Origin: Cedecea colo | Lineage (GTDB): Bacteria > Pseudomonadota > Gammaproteobacteria > Enterobacterales > Enterobacteriaceae | Assembly: GCF_011808225.1 (NCBI RefSeq) | Contig: NZ_SOYS01000001.1 | Location: 62,001-126,000 of the forward strand | Reading direction: 5' to 3' | Length of the DNA: 64,000 nucleotides | Shown: in pieces, positions 59,680-64,000 of the stretch | How the letters are laid out: the number at the start of each line of letters is the position of its first letter | How positions within the stretch are numbered: the first letter of the stretch is position 1 | Notes under the pieces: generated by a model | The model's input: the letters and a program-made list of their open reading frames with translations, nothing else | Database searches by the model: none | What the model was told of the DNA's origin: nothing | Position numbers and translations under genes: made by a program

Positions 59680-60533
59680 TTTATCCTGATGAACAAATGC
59701 TTTACGCACCCGTTGAGTGGCAGGACTGCTCGGAAGGTTACAGCGATATTCGTTACCACAAATCCTCTGACGGCATCGCCAAAATCACCATTAACCGCCC
59801 GGAAGTGCGCAACGCTTTCCGTCCTTTAACCGTTAAAGAGATGATCGGCGCGCTGGCCGATGCCCGCTATGACGACAATATCGGCGTCATTATTCTGACC
59901 GGCGAAGGCGAGAAAGCTTTCTGCTCCGGCGGCGATCAAAAAGTGCGCGGCGACTACGGCGGCTATCAGGATGCGAGCGGCACGCACCATCTGAACGTGC
60001 TGGATTTCCAGCGTCAGATCCGCACCTGTCCTAAGCCTGTTGTTGCAATGGTTGCCGGTTATTCTATCGGCGGCGGACACGTGCTGCATATGATGTGCGA
60101 CCTGACCATTGCGGCGGAAAACGCCATCTTCGGCCAGACCGGCCCAAAAGTGGGTTCCTTTGACGGCGGCTGGGGCGCGTCTTATATGGCCCGCATCGTT
60201 GGCCAGAAAAAAGCGCGTGAAATCTGGTTCCTGTGCCGTCAGTACGACGCGGAAGCAGCGCTGGAAATGGGCCTGGTCAATACCGTGGTGCCGGTCGCTG
60301 AGCTGGAAAAAGAAACCGTGCGCTGGTGTCGCGAAATGCTGCAAAACAGCCCGATGGCGCTGCGTTGCCTGAAAGCCGCGCTGAACGCGGACTGCGACGG
60401 TCAGGCAGGCCTTCAGGAACTGGCGGGTAACGCCACCATGCTGTTCTATATGACCGAAGAGGGCCAGGAAGGACGCAACGCGTTTAACCAGAAGCGCCAG
60501 CCGGACTTCAGCAAATTTAAACGGAATCCATAA
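59676..60533 (+). CDS. menB: 1,4-dihydroxy-2-naphthoyl-CoA synthase
   Basis: Crotonase-fold enzyme closing the second ring of the naphthoquinone from o-succinylbenzoyl-CoA. 285 aa, E. coli length. Visible are the CoA site [25 protein letters not shown], the oxyanion glycines [19 protein letters not shown], and the bicarbonate-binding [15 protein letters not shown] region used by the E. coli-type enzymes. Its stop overlaps the menC ATG by 1 nt. Confidence 0.97.
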   Translation: MIYPDEQMLYAPVEWQDCSEGYSDIRYHKSSDGIAKITINRPEVRNAFRPLTVKEMIGALADARYDDNIGVIILTGEGEKAFCSGGDQKVRGDYGGYQDASGTHHLNVLDFQRQIRTCPKPVVAMVAGYSIGGGHVLHMMCDLTIAAENAIFGQTGPKVGSFDGGWGASYMARIVGQKKAREIWFLCRQYDAEAALEMGLVNTVVPVAELEKETVRWCREMLQNSPMALRCLKAALNADCDGQAGLQELAGNATMLFYMTEEGQEGRNAFNQKRQPDFSKFKRNP

Positions 60534-61498
60534 TGCGAAGCGCAGGGCTGTGGCGCTTTCAGGTGCCAATGGATGCGGGCGTGGTGCTGCGCGAGCAGCG
60601 CCTGAAAACGCGCGATGGTCTGCTGGTGCGTCTGACGCGGGACGATAAAGAAGGCTGGGGCGAGATATCTCCCTTGCCGGGCTTTAGCGTCGAAACGGTG
60701 GCAGAGACAACGGCCGTGGCGCTGGAATGGCTCGCCGCCTGGCAAGCGGGATCCGACGCTGCGCTGCCTGAAATGCCGTCCGTCGCATTTGGACTTAGCT
60801 GTGCGCTGGCGGAAATCAGCGGCGAGCTGCCAACGAAAGCCGATTATCGTGCCGCACCGCTTTGTACCGGCGACCCGGACGAACTGTTTGCCATGCTGGC
60901 AGCGATGCCCGGCGAAAAAGTGGCGAAGGTGAAAGTTGGCCTGTACGAAGCCGTACGCGACGGCATGGTCGTTAATTTACTGCTGGAAGCCGTGCCCGAT
61001 TTGCGATTGCGGTTAGACGCCAATCGAGGCTGGACGCCGCTAAAAGCGCAGCAGTTTGCCAGATACGTTAATCCGGCCTTGCGCCCGCGCATCGCATTTA
61101 TCGAGGAGCCGTGCAAAACCCGCGCGCAGTCCCGCGAATTCGCTCGTGAAACAGGTATTGCCATCGCCTGGGATGAAAGCCTGCGTGAGGCAGATTTTGA
61201 ATTCGCTGCCGACGCGGGTTTGAGCGCCGTGGTGATTAAGCCAACCCTTACCGGCAGCCTGGCCAAAGTACGCGAGCAGGTTGAAACGGCCCACGTCCTG
61301 GGATTAACGGCGGTAATCAGCTCGTCCGTTGAATCCAGCCTTGGGCTGACTCAACTGGCGCGAATCGCCGCATGGCTCACGCCACAGACCATTCCGGGCC
61401 TGGATACGCTTTCGTTGATGCAGGCGCAGCTGGTACGCGAGTGGCCGGGCAGCACTTTACCCTGCTGGCAAGTTACCAGCCTTGAGCGCGTTATATGA
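60533..61498 (+). CDS. menC: o-Succinylbenzoate synthase
   Basis: Enolase-superfamily dehydratase making o-succinylbenzoate from SHCHC. 321 aa. The acid/base lysines and metal ligands are in place: [33 protein letters not shown] and [10 protein letters not shown]. Overlaps menE by 4 nt. Confidence 0.96.
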   Translation: MRSAGLWRFQVPMDAGVVLREQRLKTRDGLLVRLTRDDKEGWGEISPLPGFSVETVAETTAVALEWLAAWQAGSDAALPEMPSVAFGLSCALAEISGELPTKADYRAAPLCTGDPDELFAMLAAMPGEKVAKVKVGLYEAVRDGMVVNLLLEAVPDLRLRLDANRGWTPLKAQQFARYVNPALRPRIAFIEEPCKTRAQSREFARETGIAIAWDESLREADFEFAADAGLSAVVIKPTLTGSLAKVREQVETAHVLGLTAVISSSVESSLGLTQLARIAAWLTPQTIPGLDTLSLMQAQLVREWPGSTLPCWQVTSLERVI

Positions 61499-62850
61499 AT
61501 TTTGTTACCTGGCCCTGGCAGCAGTGGGCAACTAATTGTGGAACGTCACCGGCTCTGACGCTTACGGATGAAACTCTCGACTGGCAAACGCTTTGCCAGC
61601 GTGTTGATGCGCTGGCCGATGGGTTCCGGCAGCAGGGCGTTTGCGAAGGACAGGGCGTTGCCCTAAGGGCGAAAAACAGCGCAGAAGCCGTGCTCTGCTG
61701 GCTGGCATTGCTGCAATGCGGGGCCCGCGTTCTGCCGCTCAATCCGCAGTTACCGGATAGTTTGCTCGCACAATTGCTGCCCGGTTTAACCCTCAGTCAT
61801 ACGCTGGTGCTTGGTTCTGCGTCACCCGTTCCCGGTTATAGCTCTCTGAACGTCACTCCAGGCGACGCCTGGCAGGTTGACTGGCTGGCGCAGCGGCCGG
61901 TTTCGATGACCTTAACCTCCGGCTCCAGCGGCTTACCCAAGGCCGCGGTGCATACCGGCGAAGCGCATCTTGCCAGCGCTGCGGGCGTTTTGTCCGTGAT
62001 GAATTATGGGCAAGACGATAGCTGGCTTTTATCGCTGCCGCTGTATCACGTTTCCGGGCAGGGAATTTTGTGGCGCTGGCTGCTTGCCGGTGGATGCATG
62101 GTGGTGCGCGATCTGCATACCCTTAGCGAGGCGCTTCAGGGCTGTACTCATGCTTCCCTTGTGCCGACCCAGCTGTGGCGCCTGCTTGAACAATCTCAGC
62201 CTCTGACCCTGCGTGAAGTGCTGCTTGGCGGCGCGGCAATTCCGGTTGCGCTAACCGAGGCGGCGCAGGCGCGCGGGGTGAACTGCTGGTGCGGCTACGG
62301 TTTAACCGAGCTGGCGTCTACGGTATGCGCCAAGCGTGCCGACGGGCTGCCGGACGTCGGCGAAGCGCTGCCCGGACGGGAAGTAAAAATAGTCGATCGG
62401 GAAGTGTGGATACGAGCATCAAGCCTTGCCAGCGGCTACTGGCAGGAAGGTAAACTGGTTCCCTTACTCAATGAACATGGCTGGTTCAGCACCCGGGATC
62501 GAGGCGTGTTAAACGACCGGCGTTTAACCATCGTCGGGCGTCTTGATAATCAGTTCTTCAGCGGCGGCGAAGGTATCCAGCCTGAAGAAATCGAGCGCGT
62601 GCTGGCGGCGCATCCGGCCGTGGAACAGGCGTTTGTGGTGCCCGTTGAAGATGCTGAATTTGGACATCGCCCCGTTGCGGTGATTGAGGCGGATGCTGAT
62701 TTTGATATGGCCCGGCTTGAAAACTGGGTGCAGGGAAAACTGGCCCGTTTTCAGCAGCCTGTGCGCTGGCTGCGTTTACCTGCTGCGGTAAAACAGGGCG
62801 GAATTAAAATTTCACGTAAAGCCGTACAGGTCTGGGTTGCGGGGAGCTGA
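61495..62850 (+). CDS. menE: o-Succinylbenzoate-CoA ligase
   Basis: ANL-superfamily adenylating enzyme activating o-succinylbenzoate with ATP and CoA. 451 aa. P-loop [17 protein letters not shown], the YGLTE motif, [33 protein letters not shown] with the hinge Asp, and the catalytic Lys near the C-terminus in [11 protein letters not shown]. Stop codon sits in the loop of a GC-rich hairpin. Convergent with the catalase gene 16 bp away. Confidence 0.96.
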   Translation: MNFVTWPWQQWATNCGTSPALTLTDETLDWQTLCQRVDALADGFRQQGVCEGQGVALRAKNSAEAVLCWLALLQCGARVLPLNPQLPDSLLAQLLPGLTLSHTLVLGSASPVPGYSSLNVTPGDAWQVDWLAQRPVSMTLTSGSSGLPKAAVHTGEAHLASAAGVLSVMNYGQDDSWLLSLPLYHVSGQGILWRWLLAGGCMVVRDLHTLSEALQGCTHASLVPTQLWRLLEQSQPLTLREVLLGGAAIPVALTEAAQARGVNCWCGYGLTELASTVCAKRADGLPDVGEALPGREVKIVDREVWIRASSLASGYWQEGKLVPLLNEHGWFSTRDRGVLNDRRLTIVGRLDNQFFSGGEGIQPEEIERVLAAHPAVEQAFVVPVEDAEFGHRPVAVIEADADFDMARLENWVQGKLARFQQPVRWLRLPAAVKQGGIKISRKAVQVWVAGS

Positions 62851-62858
62851 CTCCCCGC
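62839..62858. terminator. Hairpin around the menE stop codon
   Basis: GCGGGGAG-CTGA-CTCCCCGC, a perfect 8-bp stem whose 4-nt loop contains the TGA. It fills most of the space to the convergent catalase gene. There is no T-run, so it may act as a terminator only with other factors. Confidence 0.5.
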
Positions 62859-62866
62859 GATGTAAG

Positions 62867-64000
62867 TTACTTCGCTTCTTTTAATGCTTTCAGCGCATTG
62901 GCAACGCCTGCGCCGTAGGCAGGATGAACCTCGCTAAACAGGCCAATCTGGCGTTCCTGAATAAATTCAGGCACGTCCTGTATGTCCCCGGCGATACGGC
63001 TAAACATACGCTGATGCTCTTCGTCGCTCAGCAGGTTAAACAGCGCACGCGGCTGGCTGAAGTAGTCGGTATCTTCGCGGTGATTCCAGTGGTCGGCTGC
63101 ACCTTCAATACTCAGCGGCGGCTCGCTGAAATCAGGCTGTTCCTGGAAAACGCTAAAGCTGTTTGGCTCATAGGTTGGGCCGTTGCCGCTGTTGCCGTCG
63201 ATTCGCATTGCGCCATCGCGATGGTAGTTATGGAACGGGCATTTCGGTGCATTAACAGGGATCTGGTGATGGTTGACGCCTAAACGGTAGCGTTGCGCGT
63301 CGCCGTAAGAGAACAGGCGGCCCTGCAACATACGGTCCGGAGAGAAGCCAATTCCCGGCACCACGTTCGCCGGCGACATTGCCGCCTGCTCAACTTCTGC
63401 GAAGTAGTTGTCCGGGTTGCGGTTCAGCTCCAGCTCACCCACTTCAATCAGCGGATAGTCGCCGTGCGGCCAGACTTTGGTCAGGTCAAACGGGTTATAA
63501 GGCGTTTTAGAGGCATCCGCTTCCGGCATAACCTGAACGTAAAACTTCCAGCGCGGGAAATTGCCGCCTTCAATGGCTTCAAACAGATCGCGCTGGGCGC
63601 TTTCGCGGTCGCTGGCAACCAGGCTTGCCGCTTCGTCATCCATCATGTTGGCGATTTCCTGCTGGGTTTTCAGGTGGAATTTCACCCAGAAGCGCTGGTT
63701 ATCGTGGTTGATAAAGCTGAAGGTATGGCTGCCAAAACCGTGAATGTGACGATACGAGCGCGGCAGGCCGCGGTCGCTGAAGTCGATGGTGAGCTGATGC
63801 AGTGATTCCGGCTGAAGAGAGAAGAAATCCCACTTGTAGGTTGGGTTACGCAGATTGGTGCGCGGGTCGCGTTTAACCACGTGATTAAGGTCCGGGAACT
63901 TCAGCGGGTCGCGCAGATAGAAAACAGGCGTGTTATTGCCGACCAAATCCCAGTTGCCTTCTTCGGTGTAGAATTTGATGGAGAAGCCGCGAATATCGCG
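62867..64000 (-). CDS. Monofunctional haem catalase, small-subunit (clade 3) type, N-terminus beyond window
   Basis: Decomposes hydrogen peroxide to water and oxygen. The frame is open to the window edge; 377 codons are visible, starting [20 protein letters not shown], and about 100 N-terminal residues including the distal catalytic His lie outside. Visible are the distal-side Asn region [14 protein letters not shown], the clade-3 NADPH-binding environment [19 protein letters not shown], and the proximal haem-ligand motif [14 protein letters not shown] with the axial Tyr. No HPII-type C-terminal flavodoxin-like domain is present. In E. coli this position next to menE holds pmrD, so this is an accessory gene. 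Confidence 0.93.
   Translation of the reverse strand, partial: RDIRGFSIKFYTEEGNWDLVGNNTPVFYLRDPLKFPDLNHVVKRDPRTNLRNPTYKWDFFSLQPESLHQLTIDFSDRGLPRSYRHIHGFGSHTFSFINHDNQRFWVKFHLKTQQEIANMMDDEAASLVASDRESAQRDLFEAIEGGNFPRWKFYVQVMPEADASKTPYNPFDLTKVWPHGDYPLIEVGELELNRNPDNYFAEVEQAAMSPANVVPGIGFSPDRMLQGRLFSYGDAQRYRLGVNHHQIPVNAPKCPFHNYHRDGAMRIDGNSGNGPTYEPNSFSVFQEQPDFSEPPLSIEGAADHWNHREDTDYFSQPRALFNLLSDEEHQRMFSRIAGDIQDVPEFIQERQIGLFSEVHPAYGAGVANALKALKEAK

Overview
The window is chromosomal DNA from a member of the Enterobacteriaceae. Gene order follows the E. coli K-12 segment folX-yfcG-yfcF-yfcE-yfcD ... pta-ackA-yfbV-yfbU-hxpA-yfbS-yfbR-alaA ... lrhA-nuoA-N ... rbn-elaA-elaB-menFDHBCE, and the proteins are near-identical in length and motifs to those relatives. 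The pentitol genes are of the Klebsiella type, which suggests a relative of Klebsiella, Enterobacter or Kosakonia. I cannot fix the genus from sequence alone. No rRNA, tRNA, IS element, prophage or CRISPR array was seen.

Layout. (1) 1-3020: conserved yfc/folX block. (2) 3021-21715: an accessory sugar island in the slot where E. coli carries yfcC. It holds a ribitol operon (rbtD-rbtK with divergent rbtR), a D-arabinitol operon (dalR divergent from dalD-dalK-dalT plus a HAD phosphatase), a XylF-type ABC importer, a LacI-family repressor, and an ascorbate-type PTS fused by operon structure to a split transketolase. (3) 21716-31142: the acetate pathway (pta, ackA) and the conserved yfbV-alaA block. 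(4) 31143-37189: a second accessory insert between alaA and lrhA, with a divergent pair encoding an exported YncE-like beta-propeller and a haem/haemoglobin-type TonB-dependent receptor, with a Fur-like box between them. (5) 37190-53886: lrhA and the complete 13-gene nuo operon for respiratory complex I. (6) 53890-62858: rbn, elaA, elaB and the menaquinone genes. (7) 62867-64000: a catalase that runs off the window end.

How it works together. Ribitol is oxidised to D-ribulose and phosphorylated. D-arabinitol is oxidised to D-xylulose and phosphorylated. Both products enter the pentose phosphate pathway. The Klebsiella ribitol permease gene rbtT is absent. The ABC importer promoter carries a 12-base run identical to one in the rbtD/rbtR operator region, so that importer is a reasonable candidate for a replacement ribitol uptake system under RbtR. 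The PTS/transketolase operon has twin LacI-type operators and a CRP site but no dehydrogenase, kinase or isomerase, which suggests a very short route whose sugar is unknown. Complex I and menaquinone synthesis form the respiratory half of the window.

Points for a second look: the shared rbt/ABC operator, the PTS-transketolase module, the Fur-controlled receptor/propeller pair with a structured leader, a palindromic repeat inside the nuo operon, three tandem hairpins at the island edge, and paired palindromes upstream of yfbU.
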